Part shown: piece by piece, positions 25,157-36,678 of the stretch
Numbering within the stretch: position 1 is the first letter of the stretch
How the letters are laid out: each line of letters starts with the position of its first letter
Origin: Xestospongia bergquistia
Taxonomy: Eukaryota; Porifera; Demospongiae; Haplosclerida; Petrosiidae
Assembly (NCBI GenBank): GCA_963965975.1
Contig: OZ014411.1
Location: forward strand, 9,425,501 to 9,489,500
Direction of reading: 5' to 3'
Length of the DNA stretch: 64,000 nt
Position numbers and translations under genes: made by a program
Notes under the pieces: generated by a model
Seen by the model: the letters and a program-made list of their open reading frames with translations, nothing else
Database searches by the model: none
Told to the model about the DNA's origin: nothing

Positions 25157-26290
25157 ATGGAAGTGGCAGATGTCAGAGACCATTCTAAAGCAATTTCATT
25201 TCTATCGAATTAAATTCCTACAGTCTTTTTTTGTCGAACCTAGTATTAAGAAATTGAGGTACTCTCTCTAGTTTACAATATGATGCAACTACCTACAGTT
25301 GCTGTAATATTTAACCTAAAATTGCAAAATCCCTTGAATTATTGGCACTTATAACTGGTATAGTCATTGTACTGATGTTGTTTATTATTCCATAATAAGT
25401 CATTATGTACTAGTAAGCGAATAATAAAGCACTAATAATTATCATTAATTGATTTTGACATTTTCTTCTTATACATTCCATAGGAAATGAGGAGTTGACA
25501 GACTGTCTATAATATGTCATATACTACTAATACAACTGTAAGCTAAACAAATGTGATCATTTGAAACCCCATAAAAGAAAATATTTGAAATGTATTATAG
25601 AGCTACTGTTATTAAGTTGATTAGTCATGTGACTGTAGTGATATAGATCTTTCCCCAATTCATAATCACTTAGGTTACATACCTCCTTTAAAGACATAAT
25701 TTGTCTTAATTACTTATTAATATGGAATTGACTGATCTTCTCAGAAAGTAGAAGACTGACAACAGTACAACTACCCACTCAGTGCAACTAAGTGACTATG
25801 AATCAGTTAAAACAATCAATCTGTTAAAAGTGTTATATAATACTAATTTTGTTTGGTTCACAGTTAAAATTAATTGGTTGATTTAATCAATTGCAAGATA
25901 TCAGGCATATGATATCAGACATTGGATATGTTCATCATTCCTCTACCTCTGTGTTAACCATAAACAGTTTGAGACCAAAATAACAGAGGTAACATAAATC
26001 TGTCAGTATAAATTAAACAAGAAAGTAATGGAACAATTGTTATACCTATAAAGTCTGTATCCTTTGCTTTTAGTTAATAGTTTCATAAATAGTCTAAATA
26101 TATACATCTTTTGACTTTAATAAAATGTATCTACCTACAGCATGAAAGACCTACCTTTTTATAATAGCATTTATTGCCACAGAAAAATTTAACTTTTGTC
26201 TTCAACCAGAACACTACCACCAATATTGCCTGTCATGTGATATCACAGATAACTCTCTATCACAACAATTGCGCTTGAAGCATTTGCGTT
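25157..26290 (+). pseudogene. Relic F1: E1-E2 followed by an E10 tail
   Basis: E1 starts with ATG at 25157 but meets TAA after 18 codons, and its later part has indels. The donor is at 25412. E2 (25484-25537) has an in-frame TGA. E3-E9 are absent. A decayed end of E10 (ACAGAAAAATTTAACTTTTG onward) is at about 26156-26280. The sequence from 25558 on is the left copy of the segmental duplication. Confidence 0.8.
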
Positions 26291-28320
26291 TCAATATTTT
26301 ACATTCCTTTTTAGCTTTAAGAGTGTACTTTCAAGATGTAATTATAACTGAATTTTTGATTAATTCCCATAATAAAAGACTATGTCTGTGAGTAAGTAAT
26401 TTTTACGCTTATAGGAAGTAAACAACAGACAGACAACAAACACTATAGTTCTGTCAATTTGAGAGGGAACAATAAAAGTTTCTGAACAAACTTTAACATG
26501 ATACTTAGAAAATACTAAGAACATGAAACAACAAACTCTAAATACATTTGTTTAACCATACATAAGTTAAAGTTTTCTACAGGAAATAAAGATGAGGGCA
26601 AAACCAGAATGCTCTACTTTCTGCAGAAGTATTTACAGTCTGATCAATTCAGATAATTTGGAGCCACAAAAATGTGATGACTTAACCAAATTCTAAGTAT
26701 TTTCTTTTAACGTTATTGAGATACATGAGGTATCTATCATGGAAATTGATAAAGGACATATTATATATATGTATAAACATCTGCAGTCTAGATCCTTATT
26801 TTTTCTTATTTACATCAAAGAGAATTATTTATAAATTGTCTATGATAGATATCTTCATTTAAAATAACGATAGTATGTTACAATAGTATTATCATAACAA
26901 TACATAGCTGTCCAACCAGTTTGTGATACGAGTTTATAAATAAATTCTGATTCTAATTCCATATTGTAAGTGAGTGTTTCATTGACAAATTTTGGAGGAC
27001 ACAGAAGTCAGGGACCACTCTAAAGCAATTACATTTGTATTGAATTCAAGTCCTGCAATAGAACAGGTAGAGATGGCTACAACTAAAGCTATTACTGCCA
27101 AAATAAGTGCTAAGAAAAACAAAGTGAAGAACTGGTTTTCTAGTTCAGAATATGATACCACTACCTGCTGTTGTTGTAATATTTCACCTAAAATAGCAAA
27201 ATGCTTTGAATTATCAGGACTTATTACTGGTATAGTCATTGTACTGATGTTGTTCTCTATTCCCATAATAAGTCACTTTGTGCAAGTAAGAGAATAATAA
27301 AGCACCAATAATTATCATTAATTGATTTTATTTTTTTATTGCATTTATAGGAAATGAAGAGTAGACAGCCCAATATTGATACAACAGATATTACTAATAC
27401 AACTGTGAGTTAAATTCTATCATCAACATGTTTATTATGTGAAATCCTATAAAAGATAGTATGTGACCTGATTTAAAATAAGAGACCAAAAAATTTGTGA
27501 TTATGACCTGATTTGTAAAAAACGGACCACAGTTAAAACATTTTTTAAAAGCTTTCCATAAATATAGTTGCTATATTTAAGCAAATTTATCATGGTAACT
27601 CTGTGTATATCTCTTTCATAAATCACATCACAAATTAACATTTTGACAGGCTACATATATATACGTGTATTATAGATAAGATGTTGCTTGAGGTAATACA
27701 GATGTTTATAGTCACTGAGGTTGCATGCATCCTTTAAAGATGCAGTTTGACTTGTTAACTATGGAATTGTCTTCACAAAAGATAGAAGACTGACAACATT
27801 ACAACTACCCACACAGTTACTCACTAATAATTACTACATAGTAGACTCTGAAGCCACTATTTTGTAAAGAAGTAAGTCAGTCACTAAATGCCTTTTCTAA
27901 AAGCCACTTGTTGAAGTATATGAACTATCAATTCCATAGTAATTGGTCACCAAAGCAGTAAGTGCCTTTAAATATATTTATACAAGTACATGTGCATGAA
28001 ATCTAAGTGGTTATGAATCTGTCAATTTATTTTAATGGTAAAATCATATTTGGCAAATTGGCTAACACATGATTGATTGATTTAACTAGAACAAACATAT
28101 ATAATGCAAAATATAAACATAATACTGTTTTGATTAGTATTCAATTGAATATGTAACTACTGGTTGAAACTAATAATGAAGTTTATATATACAAAAATAA
28201 AAACGATTTCCAGGTCTGTTAGTATGGATTTTTATATAAAATTCAATCCATCATCTAATTAATCTTAAAAGAGATAAATTTAAGGTTAATATGACTAAAG
28301 TTTAGTTTATATTACTTTAT
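25558..28320. repeat. Segmental duplication, left copy
   Basis: Co-linear and highly similar to 32752-35485 through spacer, E10 tail, promoter block, E1, E2 and the start of intron 2. The left copy carries the usable gene G exons. Confidence 0.75.
26908..26991 (+). promoter_or_regulatory. Conserved upstream block of gene G
   Basis: Contains the CTGTCCAACCAGTTT and TAAATAAATTCTGATTC elements at the same spacing as in gene B, directly before the altered start codon. One of the two CCAGTTTAT units has drifted. Confidence 0.4.
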
Positions 28321-31300
28321 GTTTTTAACCCATTTATGAGGTTTGCATACACCCACACAAAATAAAAAATTATTTGTCTTACATTAGTTATATAAACTTA
28401 CATTAGTTATATAAACTATCAATTCCAATTATATTGAAATCAAAACAATTACTTTGTACGTCAAATAAATTTGTACACGCAATTTTTATAAACATATTAT
28501 GACTAAATTAGTTTATATAACCACTTAACCAGATACATTGGCTAATATAACAAATATATGTTTATACAAATTGAATTAATTTCAGTTAGTTCTGGCAGCA
28601 CTGTAACTTTTGCAGTTTTTCTGTGGAATTTTGTATCTGTATGTACTGTCATTGCCGAATTAGAGCATTTGACAATTAACTTACAACCTTCGTTCACGCA
28701 GTAAGCTGTGATGATTGATTATAATCAACTATAATATGAATATTAAGTACATACTACTACATGGAGAACTCTCTATAACCTGAATGTATCTACCAACTAA
28801 TTATTTTAATAGATTGATAGAACAATTAAAGTAACACTATCAATCCAATTAATTCAATAATTTTTAATTGACAAAAAAATTAGTTGATCCACGCAAAATT
28901 TTAGTTGTAGACAAAATGAGTAGAGATGTATTCAAATTTAATGATATAACACAATATCTGTGTAATGCATAACACGATTTGTCATATATATAGTATTAAC
29001 ATTCACTGTAGAAGATAGAGGGTTTTGTATAGTTTGTTGTTGCTTTGTAATAGTTGAGTGGTATTATCTCAACATATCACTTCTGTGGTTGATATATATC
29101 TAGTAGCATAAATTAAGCAATTATTTAATGAGAAAAACTTCATTATGTTAATAGTTTAATTAATAATCTGAATATACATCTTTTGGCTTTAAGTAAGACA
29201 ATTTGACTACACATTCATCTGTTTATACTTGTATTTTTCTTATAATTAATTTTTATTATTGATTTTTAATATTTCCAGAATTGTTCACAAGAAGACTTAT
29301 CATGGAGTGCTGTTCCTGATGTTATTAATGTTTCTAAATGTTGTGCTAAAGTATATTCAGGAAATGCTTGTTCTTCCTTTCTTTCAAATTGGCAAACCTG
29401 TGCACTAGGTCAATCAACATCAGTGTTTGTACATAACACTAGTTGGTTATCAGAAGATCAAGTAATAGAGATCATTACAAATATAGGTAAATTTAAAACT
29501 AAACAACATGACTTTGTTACGTTATTTTAACTTTTGCAGATAAGCTCCCTGTCACTTATTCAGCTTGCAAAGCAACCAGTGTACCATTTCTCTGTCAATT
29601 TGTTTTCCCTCTTTGTGACTGTAAAACTGGAGATTTATATTTACCATCACAAGAGACATGTGAAGAAGTTAGCACTGTTACATGTAGGACATTATGGCCA
29701 CTACTGGAACAAGTTATACAACCACTCAAGTTACCAGATTGCTCTACATTACCTATGGCTACTTACCCACCAGGTATATACATGTATATAGTTATATAGA
29801 ATAAATGTATTTCTATATACACATGTAGATATGAGTGGTTCTGGTAACTCAGACATTAGTCCTACTACTGGCACCTCATCTTTGCCTCAAGATACAGTTT
29901 GTGATGATCAATTTATTAAAATCAATGGAACATGTCTTGCTCGATGTGATAGTTTTGAACAGAGTCCACATGATATCACTGTTGCCTTAAAACATTCTCG
30001 ACTGTTTGCAGCTTGTTATGGATTTACTGTTGGAATTATCGTTCTTATCGTATCATTTGTGCGTTGGAAAACCATGTATGCTAATTGTAAATTTTTTTCT
30101 TGATTTTACTATGGAATTGTATTTTTATATAGGTTGTTTTTTCCTTCAGTTTTTTTAGTTTACATGACTGCAGGCTATTGTATTGTAGGTAAGAAAATAT
30201 TATGTTTATTCCTCAATCTCTCTCTCTCTCTCTCTCACTCACTCACTCTCTCTCTCTCTCTCTTGTACACACTCACTCAATCTTTTAGCTATTTTTATGG
30301 TTGTGTCACTACTTAATAGATCAGACTTGTATTGTAATTCTGTAGCTATAACAAAAGAAAACTTTAATGATTCAACTATATTTTGTCTTCTAACAGGTTG
30401 GACAATGATTTTCTCTTTACACAACTAGTCTAGACACAACACCGAAGCTAATATATGTCTCCTTTAGGAGCCATAAGTCATTATTTTACACTCAACATTG
30501 CATTGTGGTGGTTCTTTCATGTTTGTTCAATATTCTATAAGATCATGTTCCCCATAAAAGCTAAACAATATGAGAAGAAAGAAAAGTACTTACATATAGT
30601 TTTACTAGTTACAGGTATGGTTTACAGCATAAAACAATCACATGATTTCAATTTATCAATTCAATCTATAAGTTACACCTATCAACCATTTCTTCATTCA
30701 TTTATCTTCCTATCCATATTTATTAGTAGTAGTGTTCATCAGTATACATACAGATGTTCATTTAATAGTGATACCTATATAATTTATTCATGTTCATGCC
30801 AATACTAATACTACTACTGAATAGCATACATATTGCATATAAGTAGTATTTATCAGTATTTTTCGTACACACACAGATTTCATTTTTAATGGATTTACCT
30901 AGTGATTTTTTTGGGATATAATACACGATACTGCTATATACTGCACATTTAATGTTGTCTTATTCCAATACTAGGTATCTTTATTTCCATTCCTGGAGTT
31001 TTACTAGTACTTTTGGTTCCCGATTGGAGTTATGTAGTAACTGAATTTCCTCCATTTATGTGCACTCCCCAAAATCTAAAATTTGTGTATTACTCAGTGA
31101 AGTTACCTCTTAATATTTTATTAGCTATTGGAGTCTCATTGTTTGTTCTAATGTTCTGGAAAGTTCATAAAGTAATAATAATACAAAGTGTTTTAACATT
31201 TAGTTTACTTATTTGATAGCATCAGATAATATTTCGCACCAGGAAAAAAATTAGTGTGATCATCAATACAGCAGAGAAAAAGATTCTTTTTGTACTGTTT

Positions 31301-31639
31301 TACTATGTTGTATTTGGTGTGATCACATTGGTGTATTTTGGACTTATAACACTTGATAATGATTTATTTGTAGAAGCCCTAGAGGCATATTTACGTTGTC
31401 AAGGATTGGGACATTTACCCAATCAAACATCACAGTGTAATCCAAAGGAATATCAACAATATACCTACCCAAGAGTTGCAGTTGCACACTATATATTTTT
31501 GGGATTTCTTACCACAGCAAATTTAACATTTGTTATCAACTGGAGCAAAGTCATCAAATTTTGCACAGAGTATTATCATAAAAAAGAAAAATCAACAAAT
31601 GTTATGTTATCTACTCCACTTTTACCAGTTGTGTCATAG
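26992..31639 (+). CDS. Gene G: Frizzled-like receptor with TTG in place of the ancestral ATG
   Basis: Exons: E1 26992-27285, E2 27351-27404, E3 29279-29486, E4 29540-29773, E5 29829-30075, E6 30133-30188, E7 30289-30396, E8 30468-30614, E9 30975-31171, E10 31220-31639. All are open and in phase. The codon matching the family's start is TTG (26992-26994); the next in-frame ATG is at 27073, which would drop 27 residues but keep the basic stretch, the TTCCCC cluster and the anchor. The CRD and seven membrane segments are complete. The post-TM7 motif is SKVIKF. Unusual points: HQIIF instead of HQGIF at the start of E10, a GTGAGT donor after E2, and a C-terminus about nine residues shorter than in B. 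Probably functional from the downstream ATG, or in early decay. Confidence 0.75.
30211..30262. repeat. CT/CA-rich simple repeat in intron 6 of gene G
   Basis: A (CT)n run interrupted by CACTCACTCA lies shortly before the E7 acceptor. Intron 6 of the other copies has similar runs of different length. Confidence 0.8.
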
Positions 31640-32371
31640 AAAGCTCTCAATTGCAATAATTGTACTTTTAGTATTTGTGTTTCATTATTATCAATTGTTT
31701 TGTTTTAATATGATGTCACAGTTAGCAGTCAAATACAATAATTGTATTTGAAGTATTTGATTATCATTCTTTTTTATATATTACTTTGCTTTAAATAATT
31801 TTAAAAAGTCAGAATGAGTGTTCATTTACAACAGGACTTTATTTCACAGTTATTAACTACTTTCTAAATTTTATTCTTCAACTTTTATTGTTAACACTGA
31901 TTAGTATGTTGTAGCATTTAGTTAATTTTTAATCTTACATTACTTCATTTATAATCTAGATATTTTCACTCTTTTTCATGAAGATAGTTCTTGATTGTGA
32001 AGCAATAAGAAAAAATTGAAAATTTTTACACAACTGTACATGTTTATTGGCCTTACTTGGATATCAACAGTCTTGATTCTTTTTGCCTTTGTCAGACACA
32101 TATCTTTACAACCCATCTGTATAAACATACATTAAACAGTAAGAATAGTAAACGCTACATGTACCAGCTGTTCATTTATGAAAGTCCTGGTAAGTCACTC
32201 TAATCAATTTAAACACTTTTGAGCCACAAGGAATGTCATGAAACAAGTGAATTTTGAAGAATTCCTTTTTATGTTATTGAGAAACTTGGGGGAAATACTA
32301 TGAAAACATGTTGTGGGTGTACACATACTTGTCACACCAGTTTATGTCAGCCAATATTTAATTCACCAGAT

Positions 32372-32694
32372 TGTACTAATACAATAGTAAGATAAATTCT
32401 ATCATTATTTGAAACTCAACAATATATATATATATATAAAATTATATACATGTATTGTATAATAGAAAAACAGAAGTTGCTCTTATTAAATCGATTAAGC
32501 ATGACTACAGTGATGTAGCTGTTTCTTTCTGTTTCTGATTGGGATTTATTATTACAGCAAATTAACCTTTGTCATCAACTGGAGTACTATGGCCAAATTT
32601 TGTTCATAATATAATCATATGAAAGAAAAATCATCAAATGTTATGCTCTTTTACTTATTTTAGCTGATGTCACAGATAGATCTTATTTGGAATA
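32372..32694 (+). pseudogene. Relic H1: promoter and E2 scraps plus E10 tail
   Basis: The promoter-like block near 32325 runs straight into the last codons of E2 (ACTAATACAATAGTAAG), so E1 has been deleted. A decayed E10 end is at about 32535-32694. It ends just before the right copy of the segmental duplication. Confidence 0.65.
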
Positions 32695-33339
32695 ATTGTA
32701 TTTGAAGTATTTCTGTTTCAATATTATACATAGGTTTGTTTGAAAAAAGTAGATTATTTGAAACCCCATAAAAAAGAAATATTTGACATTTATTATAGAA
32801 GCTGCTGTTATTAAATTGTAGTGATATAGATCTTTTCCTAATTCATAATCACTTAGGTTACATACATCCTTTAAAGACATAATTTGTTTTGATTGCATAA
32901 TTAATTTGGAATTGACTGTTCAAATATATTCTCAGATAAAAGACTGACAACAGTACAACTACCCACTCAGTGCAATCTAAGTGACTATGAATCAGTTAAA
33001 ACAATCAATCTGTTAAAAGTGTTATATAATAATAATTTTGTTTGGTTCACAGTTAAAAATTAATTGGTTAATTTAATCAATTGCGAGATATCAGGCAGAT
33101 GATATCAGTCATTAGATATGTTCATCTTTCTTCTGCCTCTGTGTTAACCATCAACAGTTTGAGACCAAAATAACAGAGGTAACATAAATCTGTCAGTATA
33201 AATTAAACAAGAAAGTAATGGAACAATTGTTATACCTATAAAGTCTGTATCCTTTGCTTTTAGTTAATAGTTTCATAAATAGTCTAAATATATGCATCTT
33301 TTGACTTTAATAAAATGTATCTACCTAGTGCATGAAGGA

Positions 33340-34535
33340 CCTACCTTTTTATAATAACATTTGCCACAGCAAATTTAACTTTTGTCTTCAACAAGAGCAC
33401 TACCACCAATTTTGCCTGTCATGTGATATCACAGATAACTCTCTATCACAACAATTGCATTTGAAGCATTTGCATTTCAATATTTTACATTCCTTTTTAG
33501 TTTTAAGAGTGTACTTTCAGAATGTATTATAACTGAATTTTTGATTAATTCCCATAATAAAAGACTGTCTGTGAGTAAGTAATTTTTTATGCTTATAGGA
33601 AGTAAACAACAGACAGACAACAAACACTATAGTTCTGTCAATTTGAGAGGAAACAATAAATATTTTCTGAACAAACGTACTTTAACATGATACTTAGAAA
33701 ATATTAAGAACAAGAAACAACAAACTCTGAATAAATTTGTTTAACCATATATAAGATTAGGGCAAAACCAGAATGCTCTACTTTCTGCAGAAGTATTTAC
33801 AGTCTGATCAATTCAGATAATTTGGAGCCACAAAGTGTGATGACTCTATTCTAAGTATTTCTTTTAATGTTATTGAGATACATGAGGTATCTATCAAGGA
33901 AATTGATAAAGGATATATTATATATATAAACATCTACAGTCTACTAGTCAATAGATTCATATTTTTCTTATTTACATCAAAGAGAATAATTTATAAATTG
34001 TCTATGATAGATATCCTCATTTAAAATAACAATATTATGTTACATTAGCATTATCATAACAAGACATAACTGTCCAACCAGTTTGTGATACGAGTTTATA
34101 AATAAATTCTGATTCTAATTACATTTTGTAAGTGAGTGTTTCATTGAGAGGACACAGAAGGGACCACTCTAAAGCGATTCAAGTTCTGCAATAGAACAGA
34201 TAGAGATGGCTACAACTAAAGTATTACTGCCAAAATAAGTGCTAAGAAAAACAAAGTAAAGAACTGGTTCTCTAGTTCAGAAGATGTTATGACTACCTAC
34301 TATTGTTGTGATATTTCACCTAAAATAGCAAAATACCTTGAATTATCAGGACTTGTTACTGGTATAGTCATTGTACTGATGTTGTTCTTTATTCCTATAA
34401 TAAGTCATTTTGTGCAAGTAAGAGAATAATATTGCACCAATAATTATCATTAATTGATTTACTTTTTTATTTCATTTATAGGAAATGAAGAGTAGACAGC
34501 GCAATATTTATACAATAGATATTACTAAGACAACT
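33340..34535 (+). pseudogene. Relic H2: E10 tail, degraded E1 and E2 in the right duplicate
   Basis: An E10 end fragment at about 33345-33462 matches relic F1. The following promoter block (34072 on) leads into an E1 that has lost its start region and suffered a 1-nt frameshift (ACTAAAGTATTACTGCC); its membrane segment survives up to the donor at 34417. E2 is 34482-34535. No E3-E10 follow before the next gene. Confidence 0.8.
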
Positions 34536-34593
34536 GTAAGTTAAATTCTATCATCAACATGTTCATTATTACGTGAAATCCTATAAAAGATAG

Positions 34594-34822
34594 TATGTGA
34601 CCTGATTTGAAATAAGAGACCACTGCTGGCAAAAATTTGTGATTATGTCCTGATTTGTAAAAAACGGACCAAAGTTAAAACTTTTTAAACAAGCTTTGCA
34701 TGAATATAGTTGCTACATTTAAGCAAATTTATCATGGTAACTCTCTGTATACCTCTTTCATAAATCACGTCACAAATTAACATTTTGACAGAAGTGGTCA
34801 CTTATTGAGATCCGGTTACATA
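34594..34822. mobile_element. Small terminal-inverted-repeat element
   Basis: The left end GTGACCTGATTTGAAATAAG...GACCACT is an imperfect reverse complement of the right end (AGTGGTCACTTATTGAGATCCGGTTACAT). The homologous site in the left duplicate (27457-27655) lacks the right end, so that copy is truncated. It has no coding capacity. Confidence 0.45.
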
Positions 34823-35496
34823 TATATATACGTGCATTATAGATAAGAGAAGCTGCTGTTGTTAAATTGCCTGAGGTAATACAGATGTTTATAGTCACTG
34901 AGGTTGCATGCATCCTTTAAAGATGTAGTTTGACTTGCTTACTATGGAATTATCTTCACAAAATATAGAAGACTGACAACATTATAACTACCCACAAAGT
35001 TACTCACTAATAATTACTACATACTAGACTCTGAAGCCACTATTTTGTAAAATAGTTAGTCCGTTGCTAAATGCCTTTTCTTAATAGTCACTTGTTGAAG
35101 TATACAAATTATCAATTTCATATTAATTGGTCACCAAAGCAGTAAGTGTCTTTAAATGTATCTATATGAAGTACAATGGATGAAATCTAAGTGGTTATGA
35201 ATCTGTCAATTTATTTTAATGGTAAAATCATATTTGGCGAATTGGCTAACACTGTTAAAATTGATTGGTTGAGCAAACATATATAATACAAGATATAAAC
35301 ATAATACTGTTTTAATTAGTATTAACTTGAATATGTAACTACTGGTTGAAACTAATAAGAGGTTTATATATACAAAATAAAAACATTTTTCAGGTCTGTT
35401 ACTATGGATTTTTATATAAAATTCAACCCATCATCTAATTAATCTTTAAAGAGATAAATTTAAGGTTAATATGATTGAAGTTTAGGGACCCAACCT

Positions 35497-35872
35497 AACT
35501 GGAAACATGCATCTCGCTGACGCTCCATTCTAAGAGATGACTCGTAGTACTCGAGCTCCGCGTTTTATTAAGTAACAAGAAAAGCCTAGAAATGGCGTAC
35601 ATGCCAAAATTGGAATTAGGAATGAGAAATTGGACTCATCAACTGGATCGTTAATTGGAATTTTCAAATACGCCAAGGTTCGCAGAAGAAATAAGAAAAA
35701 GGAATTGGAATGTCCGTCTGCGGCTTCTGTAAGGTTCAATTTCTTATTCCTAATTCCATTTTTGCCATTTGCGCTTCATCTAGGCTTTTTTACTTAATAA
35801 AACTCTTAGCGCGTGTATCGTCTTTTAATTAAAATCGAGCGTCAACAAGATGTTTCCAGTTTCCTATACTAT
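35497..35872. mobile_element. Foldback element with arms of about 130 nt
   Basis: The left arm (AACTGGAAACAT...TGACGCTC...GTTTTATTAAGTAA... AAAGCCTAGA...TTGGAATTAGGAATGAGAAA, about 35497-35636) is mirrored by 35734-35872. The loop is about 100 nt. GC content is higher than in the surroundings. The short open frame on the minus strand (35530-35739) lies inside the arms and is not a gene. Confidence 0.7.
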
Positions 35873-36596
35873 TAAATCCTTATTTTCTTTAAATTCTTTG
35901 CAATTATGAGGTCATTAATTTCATTAATTGCATTAATTGCAATAATTACACACATAAGCAACCAGTAGTTACAAAGGGTTCATTTCTATCGCGAAAGTAT
36001 ATACGTAAGAGGCTAGCGCAACCTGTATTATTATGTGGGTTTGTTTCATTTGTTATTTCCACTATCTTATTTGTATTCTTTATTTCAGTCTGATATTACT
36101 ATTTCAACAGTTATTTCAATTTTCAGAAATTTTTTAAAATTCTTTCGTTGTTTAATTTTTTTACAATAATAAAAAAATAGAAAAAGGTGTAAGATGTTAT
36201 AAACCAATGAGTTTCTATGTTAAACTAGCACATGGAAAGCATTCTCACATATTGTGATATAATATTATTATTAATAAATAATTAAATAAAGTAATATCAG
36301 AAAAGTAGCTGGAAACTTGGTCGTATAATTATTCCATCAGACATATAATAATAATCCTGAATATCAAACAGGAAATAGTTCACAATTCCTACCAGAAGTA
36401 CGTTACAGATAATTCACAATGAAATAGCATTCTCCGTTTCTTTCCGTTAATATTAATTATTCATAAATCGCTTCCTAAAAGTTGTCTTGATCTACTGAAA
36501 TCACTATTTTTGCCTGTCAGTTTATAAAAAAGGAGGAGGAGCTAGATAGCTTGACTATATAGTTACAAAATTGAGCACTACTGTGTCAACATATAT
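35873..36596. other. Spacer before gene I
   Basis: Holds a scrap of MITE family 1 (about 36050-36105) and, near 36430-36480, the inverse of a motif found at 20755 and 8090. No gene seen. Confidence 0.4.
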
Positions 36597-36645
36597 ACCT
36601 GTCAAACTAGTTTAAGATTTATAAATAAATTCATATCCTAATTGC
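36597..36645 (+). promoter_or_regulatory. Conserved upstream block of gene I
   Basis: Carries ACCTGTCAAACTAGTTTA and TTATAAATAAATTC shortly before the ATG, matching the block of gene B with one ACCAGTTTAT unit reduced. Confidence 0.45.
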
Positions 36646-36678
36646 ATTGTGTTAATCACAGTATCTTGCTGATAAATT

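Larger units (their letters stand above)
32752..35485. repeat. Segmental duplication, right copy
   Basis: Homologous to 25558-28320. It carries an E10 tail scrap, a broken E1 and an E2. Homology stops at about 35485, where a foldback element begins. Confidence 0.75.

Noticed and set aside
26979..27266. Minus-strand frame of 95 codons over E1 of gene G (similar ones at 15774, 47693 and 56965)
   Set aside because: Antisense shadow of E1. The hydrophobic pattern comes from the complementary strand of the membrane segment, and the sense frame fits the splice sites.
35530..35739. Minus-strand open frame of 69 codons
   Set aside because: It lies inside a foldback element; the arms are imperfect and give no conserved protein.
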